64,000 nt of DNA from Bacteroidota bacterium (lineage in GTDB: Bacteria; Bacteroidota; Bacteroidia; Flavobacteriales; Flavobacteriaceae). The first letter of the stretch is position 1, and every line of letters begins with the position of its first letter. Position numbers and translations under genes: made by a program. Under the pieces are notes generated by a model. It was not told where the DNA came from. It did no database searches and saw nothing but the letters and a program-made list of their open reading frames with translations. Below, piece by piece: positions 18,794 through 26,983 of the stretch. The DNA lies in NCBI GenBank assembly GCA_947447375.1, contig CANFJB010000004.1, positions 62,001 to 126,000 on the forward strand. Direction: 5' to 3'.

Positions 18794-18823
18794 TTGGAAT
18801 GCTGGAAAGTGTTGTTATATTTG
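18794..18823 (+). promoter_or_regulatory. Consensus promoter of tRNA-Tyr
   Basis: TTG at 18794-18796, a 19-base spacer, and TATATTTG at 18816-18823: a full match to the Bacteroidota -33/-7 promoter, 34 bases before the tRNA. Confidence 0.85.
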
Positions 18824-18857
18824 CAGCCGTTTGCCGAGACAAATTCAAAAAATTATT

Positions 18858-18938
18858 GGGGAGATACTCAAGCGGCCAACGAGGGCAGACTGTAAATCTG
18901 CTGTGTGAACTTCGCAGGTTCGAATCCTGCTCTCCCCA
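18858..18938 (+). tRNA. tRNA-Tyr (GTA)
   Basis: An 81-nt class II tRNA. The acceptor stem GGGGAGA/TCTCCCC is perfect, the anticodon loop CTGTAAA gives GTA (18892-18894), there is a long variable arm, and the T loop reads GGTTCGAATCC. CCA is not encoded (discriminator A, then CA). Confidence 0.97.
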
Positions 18939-18941
18939 CAA

Positions 18942-18969
18942 AAAAGCCCAGTTTGATACTGGGCTTTTT
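18942..18969 (+). terminator. Terminator after tRNA-Tyr
   Basis: Stem AAAAGCCCAGT/ACTGGGCTTTT with a 5-base loop and trailing T-run starting four bases past the tRNA. Confidence 0.9.
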
Positions 18970-18993
18970 AATTTAATCTAAAGATATCTATTT

Positions 18994-19080
18994 TTAATTA
19001 TTACTCAAGGTATCGCGTGCCCATCCCAGACTTACAAGCGCTGTCAATCCTGTTGCTGTTCCGATCTCTGCTTTCACAAT
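18994..19080 (-). pseudogene. G+C-richer coding relic after tRNA-Tyr
   Basis: On the minus strand a 28-codon open stretch reads with a coding-like composition (TATGLTALVSLGWARDTLSNN and stop) and is visibly richer in G+C than its surroundings. It has no ATG and no homologue I recognise. It looks like the C-terminal end of a lost or imported gene. The frame differs from the neighbouring 119-aa remnant. Chance cannot be excluded for so short a piece. Confidence 0.3.
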
Positions 19081-19082
19081 AG

Positions 19083-19442
19083 TTATTTTGTATATAAAAA
19101 ATTATATTGTTTATCGAACCCAATACCAATTATACCAGGTTGAGGATTACACGAGTCATTACAGTTATCTCCAATATAAGGTGTTGGATTATAGTTTTCA
19201 AGTCCAATCAATGTGCCCCACCATTGATCAGAAGTGTCTGTACTTGTTGTTATTATTGCAGGTCCGTTATTTACATTATGCCATGGCATTCTTTGTTCAA
19301 TACTTACATCATCATAATTCCAAGTTCCAAACTTAATATTTATAGTAACATCTGTTTGACTATTGTCGTTAGTAATGAAACTATAAGCTCCATTTGCAGT
19401 CCAAATACCCCCATAACTTTGTCTTGTAGTAGCATCAATCAT
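19083..19442 (-). pseudogene. Remnant or short secreted-type hypothetical protein (119 aa)
   Basis: Not recognised. The 119-aa frame has real-protein character: Trp, Tyr, Asn, Asp and Gly rich, two cysteines close together (DNCNDSCNP), as in extracellular beta-proteins. The frame stays open upstream of the ATG for about 11 codons to 19479 without another start and without a signal peptide, and an ATG in another frame (about 19471) gives only 11 codons before stopping. This suggests a truncated or frameshifted gene. The plus-strand frames covering it look like shadows. Low certainty whether expressed. Confidence 0.4.
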
Positions 19443-19478
19443 ATATTGAAAGGCACAATACAGGTATTTTTCATTTTA

Positions 19479-19649
19479 TTACAACAATTTAAAAGAACTT
19501 ATTATACAATTAAACTAAAAAGCATTTTTAAGTAATTAAATAAAAATATTTTTTTTTATTCGCTATTATAAAATAGTTCTTTCAATAATAATACAAGTAT
19601 TTTCAATAATTATGCAACAATAAAAACCTTTTAAACGACTATTTAATGG
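19479..19649. other. A+T-rich intergenic stretch
   Basis: About 170 bases of very A/T-rich sequence between the remnant and the AraC-type regulator. I see no gene, RNA or repeat in it apart from the promoter that begins at its right end. Confidence 0.5.
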
Positions 19650-19657
19650 TAATTTTG
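19650..19657 (+). promoter_or_regulatory. -7 box of the AraC-type regulator
   Basis: TAATTTTG fits TAnnTTTG and lies 31 bases before the ATG. No -33 TTG at the usual spacing. Confidence 0.5.
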
Positions 19658-19688
19658 TTGAACTACATAATTAACTTCCACTAATTCC

Positions 19689-20837
19689 ATGTTGGAAAAA
19701 AATATTTACTTATTCTCAGGTTTACTAGGATTTATCGTTTTTTTGTTAATGGTTTTTAGGTATAAAAAAAACCATAACACTAACGTCTATTTTCTCGTAC
19801 TTATATTTATTGCTAGCTCAAGGTTTGTGATTCATGGGTTTACAGATATTTTTCCAAAACTATTTTTTTTTCAAAATCAAATAGATATTTTAGTTAATGT
19901 ATTTGCTTGGCCATTAGTTTATTTGTATTTTAATAAATTAATTAATAAACCCTCCGATTTAAAAAAAAGAGATTTACTTCATTTTATTATTCCTACTCTT
20001 TTTTTAAATTTAATATGGTTAAAAAATATTTTAACTGTTGAATCATTTAGGGAAGGAGTATTTATTGGGACAGGAATCATAATAATTACAAGTTTTTTAT
20101 ACGTTGTTGAGAGCTATAAATTATTGAAAAAAAATATATGGTCACAAAAAAACGACTTATTACTTATCAACCAAAAAAATAAAATATTTAAACAATGGAC
20201 ACTTTCCTTGTTCGTTTTATTTATATTAATGTTTCTTAGATTTTTATTCAATTTTACACTTAACTACTACGGAATTAACTATTTAAACAAAAATCAATAT
20301 CTTTGGTTCAGTGCCTTAATTTGTATAGGATTGTACTTAAAAATGCTACATTCTCCAGAATTAATTTATGGATATCATGTTTTTCAAAATAAAATAAAGG
20401 ATTATAAAAAAAACTCTATTGTTTATAATAATATATGGGTTACCAAAAAGCCTGTAATAAGTAATATTCAAGATTCTGTTTTGAAAGAAAAAATGGAAAT
20501 TAATATTGAGAATTATATCTTAGCTATTGAAGATTTAGCTATAAATTCAAATTCATTATTTATTGAAAAATACAATACAACTAATTTGGCTAATGAACTA
20601 AATATCCCTAAAAGTCATGTTTTGTTTCTATTTAAATATCATTCAAAAATAAAGTTCTCTGAATTTAAAAAAATAATACGCATTCAAAAAATAATTATTT
20701 TAATTGAGAATGGCTATCTCAAGAAAAATACGATGGAGTCTTTGGCATCTGAAGTTGGATTTACTTCCTACAGTTCGTTCTTTAAGAGTTTTATTTCAAT
20801 TACTGGAGTATCTCCTCAAGAATATCTAAAGAAATAA
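19689..20837 (+). CDS. Membrane-bound AraC family transcriptional regulator
   Basis: A 382-aa fusion: about seven hydrophobic segments in residues 1-235, then a cytoplasmic AraC/XylS DNA-binding domain (about 285-382) with the two helix-turn-helix units visible (TNLANELNIPKSHVLFLF and the ESLASEVGFTSYSSFFKSF block, ending GVSPQEYLKK). The membrane part presumably senses a ligand or membrane state. This architecture is widespread in Flavobacteriia with few characterised members. Very A/T-rich and Lys/Ile-rich. Flanked by decayed sequence on the left and a convergent rhomboid gene on the right. Confidence 0.85.
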   Translation: MLEKNIYLFSGLLGFIVFLLMVFRYKKNHNTNVYFLVLIFIASSRFVIHGFTDIFPKLFFFQNQIDILVNVFAWPLVYLYFNKLINKPSDLKKRDLLHFIIPTLFLNLIWLKNILTVESFREGVFIGTGIIIITSFLYVVESYKLLKKNIWSQKNDLLLINQKNKIFKQWTLSLFVLFILMFLRFLFNFTLNYYGINYLNKNQYLWFSALICIGLYLKMLHSPELIYGYHVFQNKIKDYKKNSIVYNNIWVTKKPVISNIQDSVLKEKMEINIENYILAIEDLAINSNSLFIEKYNTTNLANELNIPKSHVLFLFKYHSKIKFSEFKKIIRIQKIIILIENGYLKKNTMESLASEVGFTSYSSFFKSFISITGVSPQEYLKK

Positions 20838-20846
20838 AGGTGAAAG

Positions 20847-21488
20847 CTATATTTTCCCCAGCTTAGCTAAAATAAACAACAATACAATTGGAATCGCTAA
20901 TAAAATTACCATTTCAAGATTATCAATAAATAAATGAGGTTCTTTTACTAAAGTTATTAAATAACCTCCAATTGCTCCACCAAAATGAGCTGTGTGTCCA
21001 ATATTGTCTCGCTTGGCTTTCATTCCATAAATTGAGTAAAGTAAATAGCCAATTCCAAAAATATAGGCTGGAATCGGAATTGGAATAAAAAATAGATATA
21101 AATCCATATCGGGTTGCAATAAAATGGCTGAATACAACACGCCGGTTACTGCTCCCGAAGCACCAATGGCGCGATAGGAATAATCATTTGAATGAAAATA
21201 CAAAGTCAATAAACTTCCAAAAATCAAGCTACCTAAATATATTAATCCAAAAGAAAAATTTCCCAAATAACCATAAACAACTGGTGCAAAGAAGTACAAT
21301 GTCAACATATTAAATACAAGATGCGAAATATCGGCATGTAAAAAAGCCGAAGATATCATTCGGAATTGCTCACCAGAACGAATACTTCCTATATGGAATT
21401 CAAACTTTCTAAAAAAACCAGTGTCTTCAAAACCCTTAAAACTAATTACTACAGTTAAAGCAATAATAATAATCAATAAAATATTCAT
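20847..21488 (-). CDS. Rhomboid family intramembrane serine protease
   Basis: A 213-aa polytopic membrane protease with six predicted helices. The catalytic Ser is in GASGAVTG near residue 113 and the catalytic His in HTAHFGGAIGGY near 170; the HxxxN-type HLVFNM motif near 56 is also present. It cleaves membrane proteins within the bilayer; the substrate is unknown. Monocistronic and convergent with the AraC-type regulator gene. Confidence 0.9.
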   Translation of the reverse strand: MNILLIIIIALTVVISFKGFEDTGFFRKFEFHIGSIRSGEQFRMISSAFLHADISHLVFNMLTLYFFAPVVYGYLGNFSFGLIYLGSLIFGSLLTLYFHSNDYSYRAIGASGAVTGVLYSAILLQPDMDLYLFFIPIPIPAYIFGIGYLLYSIYGMKAKRDNIGHTAHFGGAIGGYLITLVKEPHLFIDNLEMVILLAIPIVLLFILAKLGKI

Positions 21489-21567
21489 GGCTATAGATTT
21501 AATATTTAGTAAAAGTAAAGATAGTTTTTAAGGTTTATGCAATGAGCATGAAAAAAATTATTTAATG

Positions 21568-21575
21568 TATATTTG
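21568..21575 (+). promoter_or_regulatory. -7 box of the acyltransferase gene
   Basis: TATATTTG, an exact TAnnTTTG match, 17 bases before the ATG. Confidence 0.55.
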
Positions 21576-21592
21576 CAAAAATAACTTTAAGA

Positions 21593-22468
21593 ATGCAGTT
21601 TATAATTTATATTTTACTCTATCCGATTTTATGGTGTATTTCCATACTCCCTTTTAGATTATTATATGTTCTTTCAGATGGATTTTATTTTTTAACTTAC
21701 TATATTATTAGTTATAGAAAAAAAATAGTTCGTGAAAATTTAGCTTTAACACTCCCAAATTTATCTGATAAAGAAAGACTAACTATTGAAAAAAAATCAT
21801 ACCAAAACATGTGCGATGTTTTTTTGGAAATGATTAAAACGTTGACCATTTCTAAAACTGAAATAGATAAAAGATACAAATTTAAAAATATAGAAGTTTA
21901 TCTAGAATTAGAAAAAAAAGGTAAAAGTATTGCTTTACTTTGTGCACACTACGCTAGTTACGAATGGGTTGTTTCAATTAATAGTAAAATTACATTTGAA
22001 GGATATGCGATTTATAAAAAAATAAATAATCGCTATTTTGATAAATTAGTACGAGATATTCGATCTAAATTTAAGGCTACTTTGATTACTACCAAAGAAA
22101 CAATTCCTACAATGGAAAACAATTTCAAAAATAGAAAACTAGGTTTATATGGTTTGGTTAGTGATCAATCCCCAAGATTTGGTTCATTTTATCACTGGAA
22201 TAAATTCATGGGGATTGAAGTGCCTATTCACACAGGTGGTGAAATGTTGGCCAAAAAATACGATATGAACGTTATTTTTTTAAGAACAAAAAAACTGAGA
22301 AGAGGATTTTACGAAGCTGAATTAGAAATACTGTCTGAAAATGCTAAAGAAGAACCAAATTACGAAATTACAGACCGATTTTTAAAGCTTGTTGAACAAC
22401 AAATATATGAAAAACCAGAATATTATCTGTGGACTCATAAACGTTGGAAACACAGAAAATTATCTTAA
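21593..22468 (+). CDS. Lysophospholipid / lipid A acyltransferase (LpxL/HtrB family)
   Basis: A 291-aa inner-membrane acyltransferase with an N-terminal membrane anchor (about residues 3-35). The HX4E catalytic motif is HYASYE near residue 118-123, and SDQSPR near 192 matches the family's substrate-binding block. Members add secondary acyl chains to lipid A; flavobacterial homologues may also act on other lipids. The end overlaps convergent VF530 by 9 bases. Confidence 0.88.
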   Translation: MQFIIYILLYPILWCISILPFRLLYVLSDGFYFLTYYIISYRKKIVRENLALTLPNLSDKERLTIEKKSYQNMCDVFLEMIKTLTISKTEIDKRYKFKNIEVYLELEKKGKSIALLCAHYASYEWVVSINSKITFEGYAIYKKINNRYFDKLVRDIRSKFKATLITTKETIPTMENNFKNRKLGLYGLVSDQSPRFGSFYHWNKFMGIEVPIHTGGEMLAKKYDMNVIFLRTKKLRRGFYEAELEILSENAKEEPNYEITDRFLKLVEQQIYEKPEYYLWTHKRWKHRKLS

Positions 22469-22675
22469 GGATTTAATATATAATTCTTCCACTTTTTTTC
22501 TAGCCCAATCTGTTTTTCTCAAAAAAGTAAGACTTGATTTTACACTAGGGTTGCTTGTAAAACACTTTATTTTAATCAATTCTCCAAGAGTATCAAATCC
22601 ATAATGATCTACTAAATGTTCTACTATTTTTTGTAAAGTAACTCCATGAAGTGGATCGGGATTAGTGTTTGACAT
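22460..22675 (-). CDS. VF530 family protein (DUF2132)
   Basis: A 71-aa protein with the conserved opening [22 protein letters not shown], diagnostic of the VF530/DUF2132 family. The fold has been likened to DNA-binding helical domains; the function is unknown. Its C-terminal codons overlap the end of the acyltransferase gene on the other strand by 9 bases. Conservation of the motif argues strongly that it is a real gene despite its size. Confidence 0.85.
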   Translation of the reverse strand: MSNTNPDPLHGVTLQKIVEHLVDHYGFDTLGELIKIKCFTSNPSVKSSLTFLRKTDWARKKVEELYIKSLR

Positions 22676-22745
22676 ATAAATAAATAGTGTGATTTAAGGA
22701 GTTAAAAAGTTCTTGTATACCAACAAAATTAATGAATTCTTATCG

Positions 22746-22753
22746 TACATTTG
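22746..22753 (+). promoter_or_regulatory. -7 box of smpB, nearly leaderless
   Basis: TACATTTG matches TAnnTTTG and ends only 7 bases before the ATG at 22761. Transcription would start within a few bases of the start codon. It also shows that the longer TTG-started frame at 22713 lies upstream of the transcript. Confidence 0.65.
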
Positions 22754-22760
22754 CACCAAG

Positions 22761-23213
22761 ATGCTAAAAACTGTAAACATATTAAACAAAAGAGCCAGAT
22801 TTGATTATGAAATAATCGAAACCTATACTGCTGGAATAGTTTTAGCTGGAACAGAAATAAAATCAATACGTCTTGGTAAAGCAAATATTACTGAAAGTTT
22901 CTGTGAATTTAGTGGATTAGAATTGTTTGCAATTAACACCTATATCGAAGAATACACCTACGGAAATCAGTTTAATCACAAAGCTAGAAGCGAAAGAAAA
23001 TTACTTCTTAATAAAAGAGAACTTAAAGGATTGGAACGAAGTGTTCAAGCAAAAGGACTTACAATTGTCCCGTTGAAATTATTTACCAATGAAAAAGGAA
23101 TTGCCAAAATAGAAATAGGCCTTTGTAGAGGTAAAAAAACCTATGACAAACGAGAATCCCTAAAAGAACAAGATACTAAAAGAGATTTAGAGCGAATTAA
23201 AAAAGAATATTGA
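22761..23213 (+). CDS. smpB: SsrA-binding protein SmpB
   Basis: Binds tmRNA and brings it to stalled ribosomes for trans-translation (150 aa from the chosen start). The family pattern is complete: NKRARFDYEI near the start, AGIVLAGTEIKS, and the C-terminal KKTYDKRESLKEQDTKRD block. I chose ATG 22761 because family members begin just before NKRARF and the promoter -7 box ends at 22753. The tmRNA gene itself is not in this window. Confidence 0.96.
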   Translation: MLKTVNILNKRARFDYEIIETYTAGIVLAGTEIKSIRLGKANITESFCEFSGLELFAINTYIEEYTYGNQFNHKARSERKLLLNKRELKGLERSVQAKGLTIVPLKLFTNEKGIAKIEIGLCRGKKTYDKRESLKEQDTKRDLERIKKEY

Positions 23214-23242
23214 AAAAGTATTTTTTTTTGAAAAAAAATGAC

Positions 23243-23250
23243 TAATTTTG
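23243..23250 (+). promoter_or_regulatory. -7 box of the HTH-Fic gene
   Basis: TAATTTTG fits the consensus, 24 bases before the ATG at 23275, which supports that start over the upstream TTG at 23266. Confidence 0.5.
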
Positions 23251-23274
23251 TCTTGACAAATTAAATTGATTAAG

Positions 23275-24324
23275 ATGAAAACTTTATTAAAAGTAGCTAG
23301 AGAGAAAAAAGGATTAAAAACTCGAGAAGTAGCACAACTACTGGGCATCGATCAGGCGCTTATTAGTAAGTTTGAAAGTGGTTCAAGAAAACCCACTAAA
23401 GAACAAGTAATAAAGTTAGCATCACTATTAGAAATAGATCTTGAAACTATAATGATAGCTTGGTTCAAGGAAAAATTATTATATGAAATTGGCAACGATG
23501 AATTTGCATTAAAAGCAATGAATATTGTTCGCGAGGAAGTTGAAAATAATTACGGTATTACCAAAAGAAATATTTCCAATAATTTAACAACAATTATCAA
23601 CGAGATAGATGCTTTGAAAGCTAAACTGGATGCTTTTAGAAAATTGGATAGCTTTAAAATAGCGCAAGCTTTAGAGTTGGAATATACCTTTGAAAGTAAT
23701 AGAATTGAAGGAAATACTTTAACTCTTCGTGAAACAGATTTGGTCATAAATGAAGGATTGACTATTTCGGGAAAAAGTATGAGAGAGCATCTTGAAGTTA
23801 TCAATCACCAAGAGGCAATAGTATATATTAAACATTTAATGGAAAGAAATTCTCCTTTAAATGAACGAGAAGTACTTTCTATACATAACCTAATTTTGAG
23901 AGGGATTCAACCCGAAGATGCTGGAAAATATAGAAAAGTTCAAGTCATGATAAAAGGAAGTTCCCATTTACCGCCACAGCCTTTTTTGGTTGCCAAAGAA
24001 ATGGAAGATTTCTTTATTTGGTATGAATCCAATAAAAAGAGATTGCATCCGGTTATTTTAGCCGCTGAACTTCATGAACGTTTAGTAACCATTCATCCAT
24101 TTATTGATGGAAATGGTAGAAGTTCTCGTTTAGTAATGAACCTTATTTTGCTTCAGCATGGGTATGTAATTGCAAATATTAAAGGAGATTACGAAAATAG
24201 AATGCAATATTATAATACCCTTGAAACGGCTCAAACTAAAAACAACAAAGAAGACTTTTTGATGTTTATTGCTCAAATTGAGAAAGAAAGTTTGGAGCGT
24301 TATTTAAATATTATTGGACAATAA
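23275..24324 (+). CDS. HTH-Fic protein, putative AMP transferase with internal inhibitory motif
   Basis: A 349-aa fusion of an XRE-type helix-turn-helix (about residues 4-60: KKGLKTREVAQLLGIDQALISKFE) to a Fic domain. The Fic catalytic motif HPFIDGNGRSSR is complete near residues 273-284, so adenylylation or similar nucleotidyl transfer is likely. N-terminal to it, SNRIEG near residue 141-146 matches the inhibitory motif (S/T)xxxE(G/N), making this a self-inhibited class II Fic enzyme. The HTH suggests it binds DNA, perhaps its own promoter. No separate antitoxin gene is adjacent. Confidence 0.9.
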   Translation: MKTLLKVAREKKGLKTREVAQLLGIDQALISKFESGSRKPTKEQVIKLASLLEIDLETIMIAWFKEKLLYEIGNDEFALKAMNIVREEVENNYGITKRNISNNLTTIINEIDALKAKLDAFRKLDSFKIAQALELEYTFESNRIEGNTLTLRETDLVINEGLTISGKSMREHLEVINHQEAIVYIKHLMERNSPLNEREVLSIHNLILRGIQPEDAGKYRKVQVMIKGSSHLPPQPFLVAKEMEDFFIWYESNKKRLHPVILAAELHERLVTIHPFIDGNGRSSRLVMNLILLQHGYVIANIKGDYENRMQYYNTLETAQTKNNKEDFLMFIAQIEKESLERYLNIIGQ

Positions 24325-24345
24325 ACCTCGATATTTCGAGGTTTT
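24323..24345. terminator. Terminator between fic and pcm
   Basis: Stem AAACCTCGA/TCGAGGTTT with a short loop and T-run, overlapping the stop of the Fic gene; an A-run on the left lets it serve convergent pcm less well. Confidence 0.75.
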
Positions 24346-24349
24346 TGCT

Positions 24350-24991
24350 TTATTTTTTATCTTCTAATAAAGGAACGAATTTAAAATCACCACATTCGTG
24401 TTTTTCAAATTGGGTTTCGTTTTTTCTAATCAACTTAATCATAATTTGATTTTCTTCCCCAACAGGAATAATCAGCTTACCTCCTATTTTTAATTGTGCC
24501 ATTAATGGTTTTGGAATTGTGGGAGCGCCTGCAGTAACAATTATACTATCAAAAGGTGCGTGATTTGGCAACCCTTTATAACCGTCACCAAAAGAAAGAT
24601 GTTTAGGTCGAATTCCTAATTTTGGTAATAAGGCAGAAGTTTGTTTGAATAACTCATTTTGCCTTTCTACGCTATACACTTTAGCGCCCATTAAATACAA
24701 AACAGCGGTTTGATATCCTGATCCTGTTCCTATTTCTAGAATTTTATCTCCTTTTTTAATCTCTAATAATTGGCTTTGAAAAGCAACTGTATAAGGTTGT
24801 GATATCGTTTGTCCGGCACCTATTGGAAATGCTTTGTCTTGATAGGCATAGTCTTCAAAGCTTGAATTTAAAAATAAATGGCGCGGAATAGTACTAATTG
24901 CTTTTAGTACGTTTTTGTCAACGATTCCTTTTTCTTGCAACAATTTTACAAGCTGGTTTCTAAGTCCTTGATGTTTGGCTGTGTCTTTCAA
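24350..24991 (-). CDS. pcm: Protein-L-isoaspartate O-methyltransferase
   Basis: Repairs isoaspartyl residues in aged proteins by SAM-dependent methylation (213 aa). SAM motif I is LEIGTGSGYQTAV near residue 80; the FPIGAGQTISQPYTVA block is the PCMT signature. The start codon is TTG; the next residues KDTAKHQGLRNQL match the usual flavobacterial N-terminus, so the TTG is kept. Divergent from the Gfo/Idh-type gene. Confidence 0.93.
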   Translation of the reverse strand: MKDTAKHQGLRNQLVKLLQEKGIVDKNVLKAISTIPRHLFLNSSFEDYAYQDKAFPIGAGQTISQPYTVAFQSQLLEIKKGDKILEIGTGSGYQTAVLYLMGAKVYSVERQNELFKQTSALLPKLGIRPKHLSFGDGYKGLPNHAPFDSIIVTAGAPTIPKPLMAQLKIGGKLIIPVGEENQIMIKLIRKNETQFEKHECGDFKFVPLLEDKK

Positions 24992-25088
24992 AACTAATTA
25001 TTATTTATGATGTAAATTTAAGAAAGTAATCGACAATTCAAATGATGGATTTAATTTTAAATGCATTAATTTATTATCAATTTATTGC

Positions 25089-25096
25089 TATTTTTG
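25089..25096 (+). promoter_or_regulatory. -7 box before the Gfo/Idh-type gene
   Basis: TATTTTTG matches TAnnTTTG, 16 bases before the ATG. Confidence 0.5.
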
Positions 25097-25112
25097 TTGA
25101 AAATACTTAGTT

Positions 25113-26078
25113 ATGTTAAAAGTAGGAGTTTTAGGTGCTGGACATCTCGGAAAAATACATTTACGATTATTACAACAATCAGACCAATACGAATTGGTTG
25201 GTTTTTATGATGAAAATCAAGAAAACGGAGCAAAAATTGCAGAAGAATTTGGCTACAAGCAATTTCATACTATTGCAACTTTAATTCACGCTGTAGACGT
25301 TATTGATATTGTAACCCCTACTCTTTCTCATTATAAATGTGCTAAAGTGGCTATTAAGTCTGGAAAACACGTTTTTATCGAAAAACCCATTTCAAACACT
25401 GTCGCTGAGGCTGAAGAAATTATTGCTTTAGCAAATGAGTATAATGTAAAAGGGCAAGTGGGTCACGTGGAAAGATTCAATCCTGCATTTATTGCAACCA
25501 AGGACATGATTGAGAATCCAATGTTTATTGAAACCCATCGATTGGCTGAATTCAACCCTCGAGGTACTGATGTTCCTGTAGTTTTAGATTTAATGATTCA
25601 CGATATTGACGCGATTTTGAGTGTGGTTCCCTCCAAAGTAAAACTTATAAATGCAAGTGGTGTTTCTGTGATTAGTGAAACTCCAGATATTGCCAATGCC
25701 AGAATTGAATTCGAAAATGGTTGTGTTGCCAATTTAACTGCAAGCAGAATTTCATTGAAAAACATGCGCAAATCTCGTTTCTTTCAAAAAGACGCTTACA
25801 TTTCAGTAGATTTCTTAGAGAAAAAATGTGAAGTGGTAAAAATGAAAGATGCTCCTGAAGTACCTGGTGATTTTGATATGATTTTACAAAATGCAGAAGG
25901 CATCAAAAAACAAATCTATTTTGCAAATCCAGAAGTGGAACAAAATAATGCGATTTTAGACGAACTAAATTCCTTCGCTGATGCCATAAATAATAATACA
26001 ACACCAGTGGTAACTTTGGAACAAGGCACTAATGCGTTGAGAGTTGCTTATCAAATAATTGATTGTTTTAAAAAATAA
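25113..26078 (+). CDS. Gfo/Idh/MocA family oxidoreductase
   Basis: A 321-aa NAD(P)-dependent dehydrogenase. The Rossmann motif is GVLGAGHLGKIH at residues 5-16, and the EKPIS motif (FIEKPIS near 94) with catalytic Lys is intact; the C-terminal domain has the usual beta sheet. Substrates in this family are sugars, inositols or related polyols; none can be assigned here. It is followed after 3 bases by the 3-hydroxyacyl-CoA dehydrogenase gene, heading a run of plus-strand genes that appear co-transcribed. Confidence 0.88.
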   Translation: MLKVGVLGAGHLGKIHLRLLQQSDQYELVGFYDENQENGAKIAEEFGYKQFHTIATLIHAVDVIDIVTPTLSHYKCAKVAIKSGKHVFIEKPISNTVAEAEEIIALANEYNVKGQVGHVERFNPAFIATKDMIENPMFIETHRLAEFNPRGTDVPVVLDLMIHDIDAILSVVPSKVKLINASGVSVISETPDIANARIEFENGCVANLTASRISLKNMRKSRFFQKDAYISVDFLEKKCEVVKMKDAPEVPGDFDMILQNAEGIKKQIYFANPEVEQNNAILDELNSFADAINNNTTPVVTLEQGTNALRVAYQIIDCFKK

Positions 26079-26081
26079 TAT

Positions 26082-26972
26082 ATGAAAATAATAGCTGTAA
26101 TTGGAGCTGGAACAATGGGTAATGGAATTGCTCACACATTTGCTCAAAGCGGATTTACCGTAAAACTAATTGATATTTCTGAAAAATCTTTAGACAAAGG
26201 AATGGCGACTATTGCTACTAATTTAGATCGAATGGTGGCAAAAGGAACTATTACAGAGGAGGACAAACTAAAAACTATTTCCAATATTATCACTTATACC
26301 GATATTAAAGATGGCGTTGTAGGTGTGGATTTAGTGGTAGAAGCGGCAACAGAAAACGTAGATTTAAAATTGAGTATTTTCAAACAACTGAATGACGTTT
26401 GTTCGCACAATACAATTTTAGCAACCAATACTTCTTCTATTTCAATTACACAAATAGGATCTGTAGTTGCTCATCCTGAAAGAGTTATCGGAATGCACTT
26501 CATGAATCCGGTGCCAATTATGAAATTGGTAGAAATTATTCGTGGATACAATACTTCTGATGAAGTTACAAAAATCATCATGGAATTGTCTGAAAAATTG
26601 GGAAAAACTCCAGTAGAAGTAAATGATTACCCTGGATTTGTTGCCAATAGAATTTTGATGCCAATGATAAATGAGGCAATTGAAACTTTATACAATAAAG
26701 TGGCTGGCGTTTATGAAATTGATACCGTTATGAAATTAGGAATGGGACAACCAATGGGACCATTACAATTAGCCGATTTCATTGGGCTTGATGTTTGTTT
26801 AGCCATTTTAAATGTAATGCATGATGGATTCAAAAATCCAAAATATGCTCCTTGCCCACTTTTAGTAAATATGGTTCGCGCTGGAAAATTAGGTTCAAAA
26901 TCTGGTGAAGGGTTCTATGATTATAGCGAGAGTAAAAAAGCAGAGAAAATTGCAAAACAATTTATTTCTTAA
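26082..26972 (+). CDS. 3-hydroxybutyryl-CoA dehydrogenase
   Basis: A 296-aa NAD(P)-dependent 3-hydroxyacyl-CoA dehydrogenase of the short, single-function type (Hbd/PaaH). The Rossmann loop is GAGTMGNGIAHTFAQSG at residues 7-23; the HADH signature continues with GMHFMNPVPIMKLVE (catalytic His near 138) and DYPGFVANRILMP. It interconverts acetoacetyl-CoA and 3-hydroxybutyryl-CoA, in butanoate or fatty acid metabolism. No thiolase or crotonase lies next to it. Confidence 0.92.
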   Translation: MKIIAVIGAGTMGNGIAHTFAQSGFTVKLIDISEKSLDKGMATIATNLDRMVAKGTITEEDKLKTISNIITYTDIKDGVVGVDLVVEAATENVDLKLSIFKQLNDVCSHNTILATNTSSISITQIGSVVAHPERVIGMHFMNPVPIMKLVEIIRGYNTSDEVTKIIMELSEKLGKTPVEVNDYPGFVANRILMPMINEAIETLYNKVAGVYEIDTVMKLGMGQPMGPLQLADFIGLDVCLAILNVMHDGFKNPKYAPCPLLVNMVRAGKLGSKSGEGFYDYSESKKAEKIAKQFIS

Positions 26973-26983
26973 TTGAATATTAA

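Noticed and set aside
18799..18981. Plus-strand 60-codon frame
   Set aside because: It runs through tRNA-Tyr, its promoter and its terminator.
19107..19535. Plus-strand frame of 142 codons
   Set aside because: It lies opposite the more protein-like minus-strand remnant, is Ile/Cys/Tyr-rich without pattern and has no promoter or family feature.
22389..22604. Plus-strand 71-codon frame
   Set aside because: It covers the ends of the acyltransferase and VF530 genes, both of which have clear family motifs in their own frames.
22713..22760. N-terminal extension of smpB from a TTG start
   Set aside because: A consensus -7 box ends at 22753 and family members start just before NKRARF, so these 16 codons are not transcribed with the gene.
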